Positions 24,401-30,583 of a stretch of 44,537 nt of DNA are shown in pieces. The notes under the pieces were generated by a model. That model had not been told where the DNA came from. It did no database searches and saw nothing but the letters and a program-made list of their open reading frames with translations. The stretch comes from SHLQ01 sp964441145 (GTDB taxonomy: Bacteria > Actinomycetota > Acidimicrobiia > Acidimicrobiales > SHLQ01). The DNA is taken from positions 1 through 44,537 of the forward strand of contig CAYTUB010000015.1 in assembly GCA_964441145.1 (NCBI GenBank), given 5' to 3'. Within the stretch, counting starts at the first letter, position 1. Each line of letters starts with the position of its first letter. Made by a program: the position numbers and the translations under genes.

Positions 24401-25015
24401 ATGGAAAGCGCGACCGAGACCAGCAACGGGGGAGCAGGTAAGCCCGAGTGGCGGCCCTTTACGGTCCCCAATGCCATGTCGTTGGTACGCCTGCTGTGTG
24501 TGCCACTGTTCGTCTGGCTCCTGTTCGCCCAAGACGACCGCGTCTCCTCCGCGATACTGCTCGCCGTTCTTGGATCGACCGACTGGGTAGACGGCTGGTT
24601 CGCCCGGCGCTTTGACCAAGTGTCTGAGCTTGGAAAGATCCTTGACCCAGCAGCCGACAGGCTCTTGATGTTGACCGCGGTGATCTCGATGTGGATCGAC
24701 GGTTCTGTCCCCGCGTGGTTTGCCATTGCCACACTGGTTCGTGAAGGGCTGGTCACCCTGGCAGCTGTAGGTCTTGCAAGCCTGGGAGTCGATCGCTTTG
24801 ACGTGACCTGGTGGGGCAAGACCGGAACCTTCTTCTTGCTATTTGCCTATCCGCTCTTGCTCGGCGGAGCCAGCGACATCGGTGCCGCAGACATCCTGCG
24901 GCTGCTGGGTTGGATCTGCGGAATCCCCGGACTCATCATTGCCTGGTACGCCGCGTGGGGCTACGTTCCAATTGCGCGTGCCGGACTTGCAGACGCGAGG
25001 GGTCGTTCGAAGTAG
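24401..25015 (+). CDS. pgsA: CDP-alcohol phosphatidyltransferase (PgsA-like)
   Basis: 204 residues with the complete family signature: DxxDGxxAR (DWVDGWFAR), eight residues, then GxxxDxxxD (GKILDPAAD), holding the two-metal site. It transfers a phosphatidyl group from CDP-diacylglycerol to an alcohol, most likely glycerol 3-phosphate as in PgsA; a cardiolipin or phosphatidylinositol synthase role is possible. There are about five membrane helices. I chose ATG 24401 over an upstream TTG-type start at 24350 that would overlap the HIT coding region. Mycobacteria have a PgsA gene a few genes before gcvH-garA, so the neighbourhood is conserved. Confidence 0.88.
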   Translation: MESATETSNGGAGKPEWRPFTVPNAMSLVRLLCVPLFVWLLFAQDDRVSSAILLAVLGSTDWVDGWFARRFDQVSELGKILDPAADRLLMLTAVISMWIDGSVPAWFAIATLVREGLVTLAAVGLASLGVDRFDVTWWGKTGTFFLLFAYPLLLGGASDIGAADILRLLGWICGIPGLIIAWYAAWGYVPIARAGLADARGRSK

Positions 25016-25018
25016 TAT
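25013..25018 (+). promoter_or_regulatory. -10-like TAGTAT for gcvH, overlapping a stop codon
   Basis: TAGTAT, 6 nt before the gcvH ATG. Its first three bases are the stop of the phosphatidyltransferase gene. Confidence 0.55.
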
Positions 25019-25024
25019 CGACAT

Positions 25025-25405
25025 ATGAACATTCCTGAAGACCTCCGCTACACCAACGATCACGAATGGGTGCGGGTAGAAGGCAAGCAAGTACGAGTTG
25101 GCATTACCGATTACGCACAAGACGCGCTCGGCGATGTCGTATTCGTCGAGCTGCCCAAGGTCGGAGACACAGTCGAGGTCGGCGGCTCGCTCGGTGAGGT
25201 CGAGTCGACCAAGTCGGTTTCGGACCTGTACGCACCTGTCTCAGGAACAGTGGTGTCGGTGAACGACATGCTCGATGCAAGCCCCGGCAAGCTCAACGAA
25301 GACCCCTATGGCGAAGGTTGGCTCTGCGTGCTCGACGTCGCCGATGCGAGCCAGATCGACGGGTTGCTCGATGCCGCTGCCTATACCGAGCTGACAGGCC
25401 AGTGA
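25025..25405 (+). CDS. gcvH: Glycine cleavage system H protein
   Basis: 126 residues, usual length. The lipoyl-lysine is Lys63 in the motif GEVESTKSVSDLYAP, and HEWVRVE and DALGDVVFVELP are typical. It carries the aminomethyl intermediate between the P, T and L proteins; the other subunits are not in the window. Lone gcvH beside a garA-type gene is the standard actinobacterial arrangement (Rv1826-Rv1827). It shares one base with the FHA gene (TGATG), so the two are probably co-translated. Confidence 0.95.
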   Translation: MNIPEDLRYTNDHEWVRVEGKQVRVGITDYAQDALGDVVFVELPKVGDTVEVGGSLGEVESTKSVSDLYAPVSGTVVSVNDMLDASPGKLNEDPYGEGWLCVLDVADASQIDGLLDAAAYTELTGQ

Positions 25406-25896
25406 TGCCGGATCGAGAGTGTTCTGCGTGTGGGCATCGCAACGACCCCACAGCGAATTTTTGTTCGTCGTGCGGTGAACGGGTCGGGGGAGGCCCCGAA
25501 GAACCAACGGCAGCGATACCGATCGTGGCGACAGCGCACGAACCCGACGAACGCACACACCTCGCCGAGCGCGACGGGTTTGGCGAAGAGGAAGGTCTCC
25601 TCTTGGTCGACACGGGGCAAAAGCGCGGCTCGCGATATGCCCTCGATCAAGAGACCACTACCGCTGGACGACACCCCGCCAGCGACATTTTCCTCGATGA
25701 TGTGACAGTTAGCCGCCGTCACGTGGAGATAACCAGCAGCGATGGCGCTTACCGGGCACGAGACGTCGGATCGCTCAACGGAACCTACGTCAACAAGGAA
25801 CTGATCGAAGACGTGGTTCTCAGCGATGGCGACGAATTGCAGATTGGCCGCTTCAAACTGCTCTTTTTTTATGGAACCGGCCAGAGCGACTCCTGA
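25405..25896 (+). CDS. garA: GarA-like FHA protein with N-terminal zinc ribbon
   Basis: 163 residues. The FHA domain (residues about 70-150) is strongly like mycobacterial GarA / corynebacterial OdhI: GSRYALDQETTTAGRHPASD, then IFLDDVTVSRRHVEI and DVGSLNGTYVN. These proteins bind and inhibit or activate 2-oxoglutarate dehydrogenase, glutamate dehydrogenase and GOGAT, switched by Ser/Thr kinase phosphorylation of an N-terminal ETTS motif. Here that motif is not evident; instead residues 5-25 are a zinc ribbon (CSACG...FCSSCG), with a single Thr in DERTHLAE. The frame is open upstream to 25318, but ATG 25405 overlaps the gcvH stop and starts the ribbon cleanly. Confidence 0.85.
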   Translation: MPDRECSACGHRNDPTANFCSSCGERVGGGPEEPTAAIPIVATAHEPDERTHLAERDGFGEEEGLLLVDTGQKRGSRYALDQETTTAGRHPASDIFLDDVTVSRRHVEITSSDGAYRARDVGSLNGTYVNKELIEDVVLSDGDELQIGRFKLLFFYGTGQSDS

Positions 25897-25940
25897 GGGC
25901 GGCACCAATCCCTTAGGCTGAAGGCCAGGAAGGATCCCTC

Positions 25941-26435
25941 ATGGTGCCGATGGAATTAGTTGGTGTTCGAATCGAACTACCGAGCAACACACCAATCGTG
26001 CTTCTCCGCTCGCAAGTAGCCGAGGAGACAGACGAACGGATGCTCCCGATCTTCATCGGTGGCCCAGAAGCGACAGCGATCGCACTGGCCCATGAGGGTG
26101 TTAGCCCGCCACGGCCGATGACTCATGACCTCTTCGCCGAATCTCTCGATGCCATGGACGTTCGCGTCGAGCGGGTAGTCATCACCGAATTACGTGAGCG
26201 GACGTTCTTTGCCGAGTTGCACATGCGTTCGGCAACCGAGGCACGGGTCATGTCGGCACGGCCCTCCGATGCCATTGCGCTCGCCGTGCGTATGGGAATT
26301 CCGATCTTTGCCGAGGATGAACTTCTCGATGAGGTGGGCTACACCGACGCGCCGGCAGCCGACGAGGATGACGACGAAGTCGTCGAAGAATTCAAAGATT
26401 TCATCGACAACATCACCCCCGACGACTTCGCCTAA
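25941..26435 (+). CDS. Bifunctional nuclease family protein (DUF151)
   Basis: 164 residues. The DUF151 core is clear: VRIELPSNTPIVLLR, LPIFIGGPEATAIALAHEG, RPMTHDLF and the late RPSDAIALAVRMGIPIFAEDELL. Family members have RNase/DNase activity in plants; bacterial function is poorly known. Good Shine-Dalgarno (AGGAAGG) upstream of ATG 25941. This is the Rv1829 position in the mycobacterial block. The acidic tail (EDDDDEVVEEFKDFID) is usual. A GC-rich hairpin follows the gene. Confidence 0.92.
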   Translation: MVPMELVGVRIELPSNTPIVLLRSQVAEETDERMLPIFIGGPEATAIALAHEGVSPPRPMTHDLFAESLDAMDVRVERVVITELRERTFFAELHMRSATEARVMSARPSDAIALAVRMGIPIFAEDELLDEVGYTDAPAADEDDDEVVEEFKDFIDNITPDDFA

Positions 26436-26467
26436 ACGGCGGCGCCGTCGCGAGGTCAGAGATCCCG

Positions 26468-26488
26468 CTTCGCGCGTCCCGCGCGAAG
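26468..26488. terminator. GC-rich hairpin after the bifunctional nuclease gene
   Basis: CTTCGCGCG-TCC-CGCGCGAAG, a perfect 9-bp stem with a 3-nt loop, 33 bp after the stop. No T-run follows, so it is not a classical intrinsic terminator; it may stall RNA polymerase or protect the 3' end. Its position before the merR promoter fits a transcript boundary. Confidence 0.55.
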
Positions 26489-26505
26489 ACAACCGCGCAG
26501 GGTCG

Positions 26506-26534
26506 TTGACTGGGCGATGGTCTGTCCATAGGAT
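26506..26534 (+). promoter_or_regulatory. Primary-sigma promoter for merR (TTGACT-17-TAGGAT)
   Basis: TTGACT (26506-26511), a 17-bp spacer and TAGGAT (26529-26534). This is one of the two complete -35/-10 promoters in the window. Predicted start near 26541 would give a leader of about 55 nt, and AGAGGGG before the merR ATG would serve as ribosome binding site. Confidence 0.7.
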
Positions 26535-26548
26535 TACCTCATCGTAAT
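26533..26548. promoter_or_regulatory. Dyad at the merR transcription start (possible operator)
   Basis: ATTAC-6 bp-GTAAT, overlapping the end of the -10 and the start site of the merR promoter. Placement suits autoregulation by the MerR dimer, but MerR operators normally lie between -35 and -10. Confidence 0.35.
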
Positions 26549-26595
26549 TTCATTGACGTAGCCATCGTGGCTGCAGCAGGCAAGAGGGGCATACG

Positions 26596-27078
26596 ATGCA
26601 GGACGCAGAACGCGAACTCGGGTACAGCGGAAAGAGCGCTTCGGAGATTGTCGGTATCACGTACCGGCAACTCGACTATTGGGCTCGCACCGATCTCATT
26701 CGTCCATCGCTCACCGATGCCGCAGGCTCAGGCTCGCGTCGTCAGTACTCCTATCGCGACCTGGTTGAGCTGAAGGTGATCAAGAACCTCCTGGACTCGG
26801 GAATCCGACTTGAGCAGGTGCGAGAGATCTTCAACTACCTCCAGGACGAACTCGGCGAGGACGTCGCCACCGCAAACCTGGTGGTCAACGGAACGCAGCC
26901 AATGTTGGTCCGCAGCGGTGAAGAGGTCATCGACCTTCTACAAAGCGGTCAGGGCGTACTCAACATCTTGCCTCTCGGTGCTGTCGTCGATGAGGTCGAT
27001 GAGAAGCTCGTCGAACTCTTTCCTTCTCGCAACCACTCCCGCAAAGAGACCGCCATTCCACGCTCTGTAGCCCAGTAG
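26596..27078 (+). CDS. MerR-family transcriptional regulator (Rv1830-like)
   Basis: 160 residues. Residues 8-75 form a MerR winged helix: SASEIVGITYRQLDYWARTDLI and SGSRRQYSYRDLVELKVIKNLLD. A short dimerisation helix and a C-terminal beta domain (EEVIDLLQSGQGVLNILPL) follow. The form matches the actinobacterial Rv1830-type regulator found after the bifunctional nuclease gene. In mycobacteria a second MerR gene (Rv1828/FtsR) lies between garA and the nuclease; it is absent here. ATG 26596 has AGAGGGG 6 nt upstream. Confidence 0.88.
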   Translation: MQDAERELGYSGKSASEIVGITYRQLDYWARTDLIRPSLTDAAGSGSRRQYSYRDLVELKVIKNLLDSGIRLEQVREIFNYLQDELGEDVATANLVVNGTQPMLVRSGEEVIDLLQSGQGVLNILPLGAVVDEVDEKLVELFPSRNHSRKETAIPRSVAQ

Positions 27079-27084
27079 TACCCT
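27079..27084 (+). promoter_or_regulatory. -10-like TACCCT for the M15-type lipoprotein gene
   Basis: TACCCT, 8 nt before ATG 27093, immediately after the merR stop. A GGAGG lies between it and the ATG, at only 3 nt spacing. Confidence 0.4.
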
Positions 27085-27092
27085 GGAGGCTT

Positions 27093-27968
27093 ATGGCCCG
27101 CCCTATACGTCGACCTTGGCTGCTGATCGTCATAGCCCTGTCGCTGCTCGCAACGAGCTGTGCGTCTGCCTCTAGCGGCACGGCGACCCCGGAGCCAACG
27201 ATCTTTGAAGCTACGGTCCCCGAAAGAATAGTCCCGGAGACAACGATCCCTGAAGCTACGATCCCGGAGACAACAGCCCCGGAGACAACAGCGCCTGAAG
27301 CTACGGTGCCCACCACGTCTCCGCCACCGAGCACCGCGCTGGCGACGACAACCACAACGAGCACCACAACAACGACGACCGTCGAGATTCCCGGCTTCTC
27401 CTCGTTGGTGCAAGAGATCGACTTCTCGATCGAAGCCCGGATGTCCCAGTCTTGGCGACCCGGCTGTCCGGTCGGCCTGGACCAGCTTCGGCTCGTGACG
27501 CTGTCTCATTGGAACTATCAGGACGCGCCCGCCACCGGCGAGCTCGTGGTTCACGCCGACCATGTCGACGACGTAGTTCAGGTGTTCGAGATTCTCTACA
27601 ACGAGCGGTTTCCGATCGAAAGAATGGAGCTCGTCGATGTGTTTCAAGGCGACGACAACCTGTCGATGGACGCGAACAACACGTCGGCGTTCAACTGTCG
27701 AGAGGTCGCCAACCGGCCGGGCGTGTGGTCCAACCACGCGACCGGCACAGCAATAGACATCAATCCGCTGGTGAACCCCTACCTGTCGTCATCGGGACAG
27801 ATATTGCCGCCCCAGAGCGCAGAATTCGTAGACCGTAGCGTCCAGGTCAAAGGCGGCATCTACTCCGGTGATGTCGTTACCACGGCGTTCGCCGATATTG
27901 GTTGGGGTTGGGGTGGCGACTGGTCCAGTTCCAAGGACTGGCAGCACTTCTCCGCATCGGGAACGTAA
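27093..27968 (+). CDS. Exported M15-type D-alanyl-D-alanine carboxypeptidase-like lipoprotein
   Basis: 291 residues. A signal peptide ends in LLATSC, a likely lipobox. Residues 33-72 are eight pentapeptide repeats (PETTI/PEATV type), then a Thr/Ser/Pro linker holds the catalytic domain away from the membrane. That domain has FNCREV, NHATGTAIDINP (zinc His and Asp) and WQHF (zinc His), as in VanY/DacB-like M15 peptidases and peptidoglycan L,D-/D,D-peptidases. It probably trims cell-wall peptides. Convergent with aroC at a 14-bp gap. Confidence 0.85.
   Translation: MARPIRRPWLLIVIALSLLATSCASASSGTATPEPTIFEATVPERIVPETTIPEATIPETTAPETTAPEATVPTTSPPPSTALATTTTTSTTTTTTVEIPGFSSLVQEIDFSIEARMSQSWRPGCPVGLDQLRLVTLSHWNYQDAPATGELVVHADHVDDVVQVFEILYNERFPIERMELVDVFQGDDNLSMDANNTSAFNCREVANRPGVWSNHATGTAIDINPLVNPYLSSSGQILPPQSAEFVDRSVQVKGGIYSGDVVTTAFADIGWGWGGDWSSSKDWQHFSASGT
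27189..27308 (+). repeat. Eight tandem 15-bp units encoding P-E-x-T/x pentapeptides
   Basis: The units read PEPTI, FEATV, PERIV, PETTI, PEATI, PETTA, PETTA, PEATV. The later copies are closest at DNA level (CCGGAGACAACAGCC-like), suggesting recent expansion of a stalk region by multiples of five codons. Confidence 0.85.
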
Positions 27969-27982
27969 CGACGAGCCCGTTG

Positions 27983-29101
27983 TTAGCTCTGGCGAGGGGG
28001 GAGAACCTGATGGCGGAGCTGGCGAAGCGTATGGTCGGCCAACACGAGCGCGACCATGGCGTCGACCATGGGGACGGCTCGAGGTAGAACACACGGGTCG
28101 TGACGGCCCTTGGCAGCCAGCGTCGTTGGCTCACCGGAGGTTGTCACCGTCTGCTGTTCAGAGCTGATCGTTGCCGTTGGCTTGAACGCCACCCGAAAGG
28201 CGAGCGGTTGGCCGTTAGAAATGCCACCTTGGACCCCACCGGAGAAGTTCGTTGCCGTGATGGTCTTTCCGTTAGGGCCGGGCACGAAGGGATCATTGTG
28301 TTCGCGGCCGGTCATGCGCGCCCCAGCAAAGCCGCTGCCAACCTCGAATCCCTTGGTCGCCGGGAGCGACAACATGGCCTTCGCCAGATCGGCTTCCAGT
28401 CGGTCAAAGACGGGCTCTCCGAGGCCAACGGGCACGTTGCGGACCACAGCGGAGACAATCCCACCAAGCGAGTTTCCATCACGACGGGCATCTTCGATCG
28501 CCTGCGTCATGGCTTCGGCCGCCTCGGGATCTGGGCAACGGGTTGGATGTGCCTCGATGTCGTCTCGGCTCACGGTTAGCGCGTCGACCGAGGCGTCGAT
28601 GTCGTGCACCGAATCAACCCACGAGATGATCTTGGGGATTGGCTGCTCATCGGCTTGCGCCACGGCGGTGAGGAGTGCTGACGCAACGGCACCGGCGGCC
28701 ACCCGGCCAATGGTTTCTCGTGCACTCGAGCGCCCGCCGCCAGCGATGGTCCGATGCCCATACTTCTGGTCGTAGGTGAAATCGGCGTGTGACGGCCGGT
28801 ACACCTCGCGCAGATGGTCGTAGGCCCCAGAACGGGCATCTTTGTTTCGGACCATCATCGAAATCGGTGCGCCGGTGGCAAGCCCATCGGCTACACCCGA
28901 CAAGATCTCTACTTGATCTGACTCGTCACGCTGGGTCGTGAGGCGGCTTTGGCCGGGGCGCCGACGGTCAAGCTCAAGCTGAATCAGTTCGCGATCAATA
29001 GCGAGGCGTGCAGGGACGCCGTCGACGACGACGCCAACGGCGCCACCATGGCTTTCGCCATAGGTCGATATTCTAAAATCTCGGCCGAAAGAATTACCCA
29101 C
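27983..29101 (-). CDS. aroC: Chorismate synthase
   Basis: Makes chorismate from EPSP with reduced FMN as cofactor, the step after the AroA half of the fusion at 5973. 372 residues. The family signatures GESHG (near the start), RPSHADFTY, RSSARETIGRVAAGAVA and FVPGPNGK are present, as is the basic NFSGGVQGGISNG stretch and GRHDPCVLPRAVPMV. Start is GTG 29101, 6 nt after TAGCCT; MGNSFGRDFRISTYG aligns with the usual N-terminus. It follows the conservon GTPase on the same strand but with its own putative promoter. Confidence 0.97.
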   Translation of the reverse strand: MGNSFGRDFRISTYGESHGGAVGVVVDGVPARLAIDRELIQLELDRRRPGQSRLTTQRDESDQVEILSGVADGLATGAPISMMVRNKDARSGAYDHLREVYRPSHADFTYDQKYGHRTIAGGGRSSARETIGRVAAGAVASALLTAVAQADEQPIPKIISWVDSVHDIDASVDALTVSRDDIEAHPTRCPDPEAAEAMTQAIEDARRDGNSLGGIVSAVVRNVPVGLGEPVFDRLEADLAKAMLSLPATKGFEVGSGFAGARMTGREHNDPFVPGPNGKTITATNFSGGVQGGISNGQPLAFRVAFKPTATISSEQQTVTTSGEPTTLAAKGRHDPCVLPRAVPMVDAMVALVLADHTLRQLRHQVLPPRQS

Positions 29102-29107
29102 GTCAGT

Positions 29108-29113
29108 AGGCTA
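29108..29113 (-). promoter_or_regulatory. -10-like TAGCCT for aroC
   Basis: TAGCCT on the minus strand, 6 nt before the aroC GTG. Confidence 0.5.
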
Positions 29114-29132
29114 TCTCGACAATTGCTTCGAC

Positions 29133-29807
29133 CTAAGCGGTTCGTTCGGTGGCGAGTGCGCTCGCTGCCGCGCTGCGCATGTCGTTGGTGACAACTGGCG
29201 CGTCGCGGGTTGGGGTCGGAGCCGTAGCCGCTGCTTGAGTCGACAACGAATGCAAGATGTGCGTCAAGAGATGTACCAGGGTGTCAATGGCGTTGTCAGA
29301 GTCGCGGGCATCGGTGCGAACGATCGGATTTTGGGGATCGAGATCGAGCGCTTCGCGGATGTCCTCGATTCCGTGCTGCGGTGCACCATCGAACTGGTTG
29401 AGCCCGATAAGGAACGGGATGCGTCGCTGTTCGAAGAAGTCGATGGCGTTGAAACACTCATCGAGGCGACGGGTGTCGACCAGGATTAGTGCGCCGAGGG
29501 CTCCAGCGGTGATGTCTTCCCACATGAAGCCAAAGCGGTCCTGGCCAGGGGTACCAAAGACGTAGAGCACGAGTCCCTCGTCGACGGTGATCTTGCCGAA
29601 GTCCATGGCGACGGTCGTGCTGGTCTTTTGCTGCACGAACGAGGCGTCGTCGACGCCTGTTGCAGCACTCGTCATTTTTGCTTCTGTTCGCAGCGGTGCG
29701 ATTTCAGAAACCGCCGAAACAAATGTTGTCTTTCCGACGCCGAAGCCTCCGGAAATGACCACCTTTGCTGAAACGGGACGTGGGCTATTAGCGCCTGCGG
29801 ATGCCAT
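29133..29807 (-). CDS. Conservon GTP-binding protein (CvnD-like, Rab/MglA-related)
   Basis: 224 residues. P-loop GGFGVGKTT at 20-28, switch-region FGTPGQDRFGFMW (G-x-P-G-Q in place of the Ras DxxG), and LNQFDG as a variant NKxD motif. A C-terminal disordered Ala/Thr tail follows. This is the fourth conservon gene. The system is described in Streptomyces as CvnA kinase, CvnB roadblock, CvnC DUF742 and CvnD GTPase acting at the membrane. It overlaps the DUF742 gene by 20 bp and has AGGAGG 7 nt before its ATG. No cvnE (cytochrome P450) gene follows. Confidence 0.92.
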   Translation of the reverse strand: MASAGANSPRPVSAKVVISGGFGVGKTTFVSAVSEIAPLRTEAKMTSAATGVDDASFVQQKTSTTVAMDFGKITVDEGLVLYVFGTPGQDRFGFMWEDITAGALGALILVDTRRLDECFNAIDFFEQRRIPFLIGLNQFDGAPQHGIEDIREALDLDPQNPIVRTDARDSDNAIDTLVHLLTHILHSLSTQAAATAPTPTRDAPVVTNDMRSAAASALATERTA

Positions 29808-30141
29808 CGAGCAACCTCCTCACAATTGCAATGTCGTCAGTACGTGTGGTCTCAAGAACTTCCAGGGAACCGTTTCCCCAGAGGTCGGCCACGAGAACCC
29901 GTGCGACGCCAAGGGGCATCGAACACTTCGCCGAGATCTCAGCGATTGAATTGGGTTCTTCACAAAGTGCGTAGATCGCAGCGAGATCGCGATCGGTGGG
30001 AGCAGTGCTGCCCTCGGTCGTTGAGACCATCGCTTCGACTGCAAGCTCGCCAGCGTCACTGCGGGTACGACCGCCAGTAAGAAGGTACGAACGAACGAAC
30101 GAACCTGTTTCGGTCGCTTCGTTTTCGTGCTGTTGAACCAT
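29788..30141 (-). CDS. DUF742 protein (conservon CvnC-like)
   Basis: 117 residues. Starts with FVRSYLLTGGRTRS, the family hallmark, then a winged-helix-like middle (IYALCEEPNSIAEISAKCSMPLGVARVLVADL) and the final DIAIVRRLLDGIRRR. Strong Shine-Dalgarno (AGGAGG) 7 nt before ATG 30141. The family has a MarR-like fold but no proven DNA binding; it is thought to link kinase output to the GTPase. Overlaps cvnD by 20 bp. Confidence 0.92.
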   Translation of the reverse strand: MVQQHENEATETGSFVRSYLLTGGRTRSDAGELAVEAMVSTTEGSTAPTDRDLAAIYALCEEPNSIAEISAKCSMPLGVARVLVADLWGNGSLEVLETTRTDDIAIVRRLLDGIRRR

Positions 30142-30163
30142 CGTCTCCTCCTAACTCGAATTT

Positions 30164-30583
30164 CTAAACCGTGAGAACGTTCTTGAGTTCGCTGATGAGC
30201 TCTGGTGAGAGGGCTGATCCTGCGCGTTCTGCGAGCAGGGTCATCTCATATGCGACCTGAGCTACGTCGGCACCGCTTTGGCAGAGAACTGCCAGCGATG
30301 CTCCGTGGCCCATCGACATCACGAAAAGGTTGCCCTGAGTCATCTCGACGACGACCTGGTCAACAACTCCGCAACCCAGACAATGGGCTGCGCCGTTCGT
30401 AAGGCTGGTCAGGCCAGCTGCGATTGCGGCGAATTGGTCCACGCCACTGGTATCGATACCAGCCGACGACGCCAACAAGAGTCCGTCAGCCGAGACTGCC
30501 ACCGCTTCGCGAACACCTGCGGTGTCCTGGGCAAATCGGGACAGAAGCCAGGCAAAGTTTTGTGCTTCGGTCGATACGGTCAT
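30164..30583 (-). CDS. Roadblock/LC7 domain protein (conservon CvnB-like)
   Basis: 139 residues of roadblock fold: FAWLLSRFAQDTAGVREAVAVSADG, then LASSAGIDTSGVDQFAAIAAGL and a final helix. Roadblock proteins bind and regulate MglA/CvnD-type GTPases and are often their GAP. It overlaps the kinase by ATGA, with GGGAG upstream, so kinase and roadblock protein are translated together. Confidence 0.93.
   Translation of the reverse strand: MTVSTEAQNFAWLLSRFAQDTAGVREAVAVSADGLLLASSAGIDTSGVDQFAAIAAGLTSLTNGAAHCLGCGVVDQVVVEMTQGNLFVMSMGHGASLAVLCQSGADVAQVAYEMTLLAERAGSALSPELISELKNVLTV

Noticed and set aside
26552..26557. TTGACG as a second -35 for merR
   Set aside because: The only downstream TACGAT overlaps the ATG and the spacing of 34 bp is far too long.
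26949..27737. 262-residue minus-strand frame opposite merR and the M15 gene
   Set aside because: Contains Arg/Gly/Cys-rich repeats that are the reverse of the pentapeptide stalk; no start signal.
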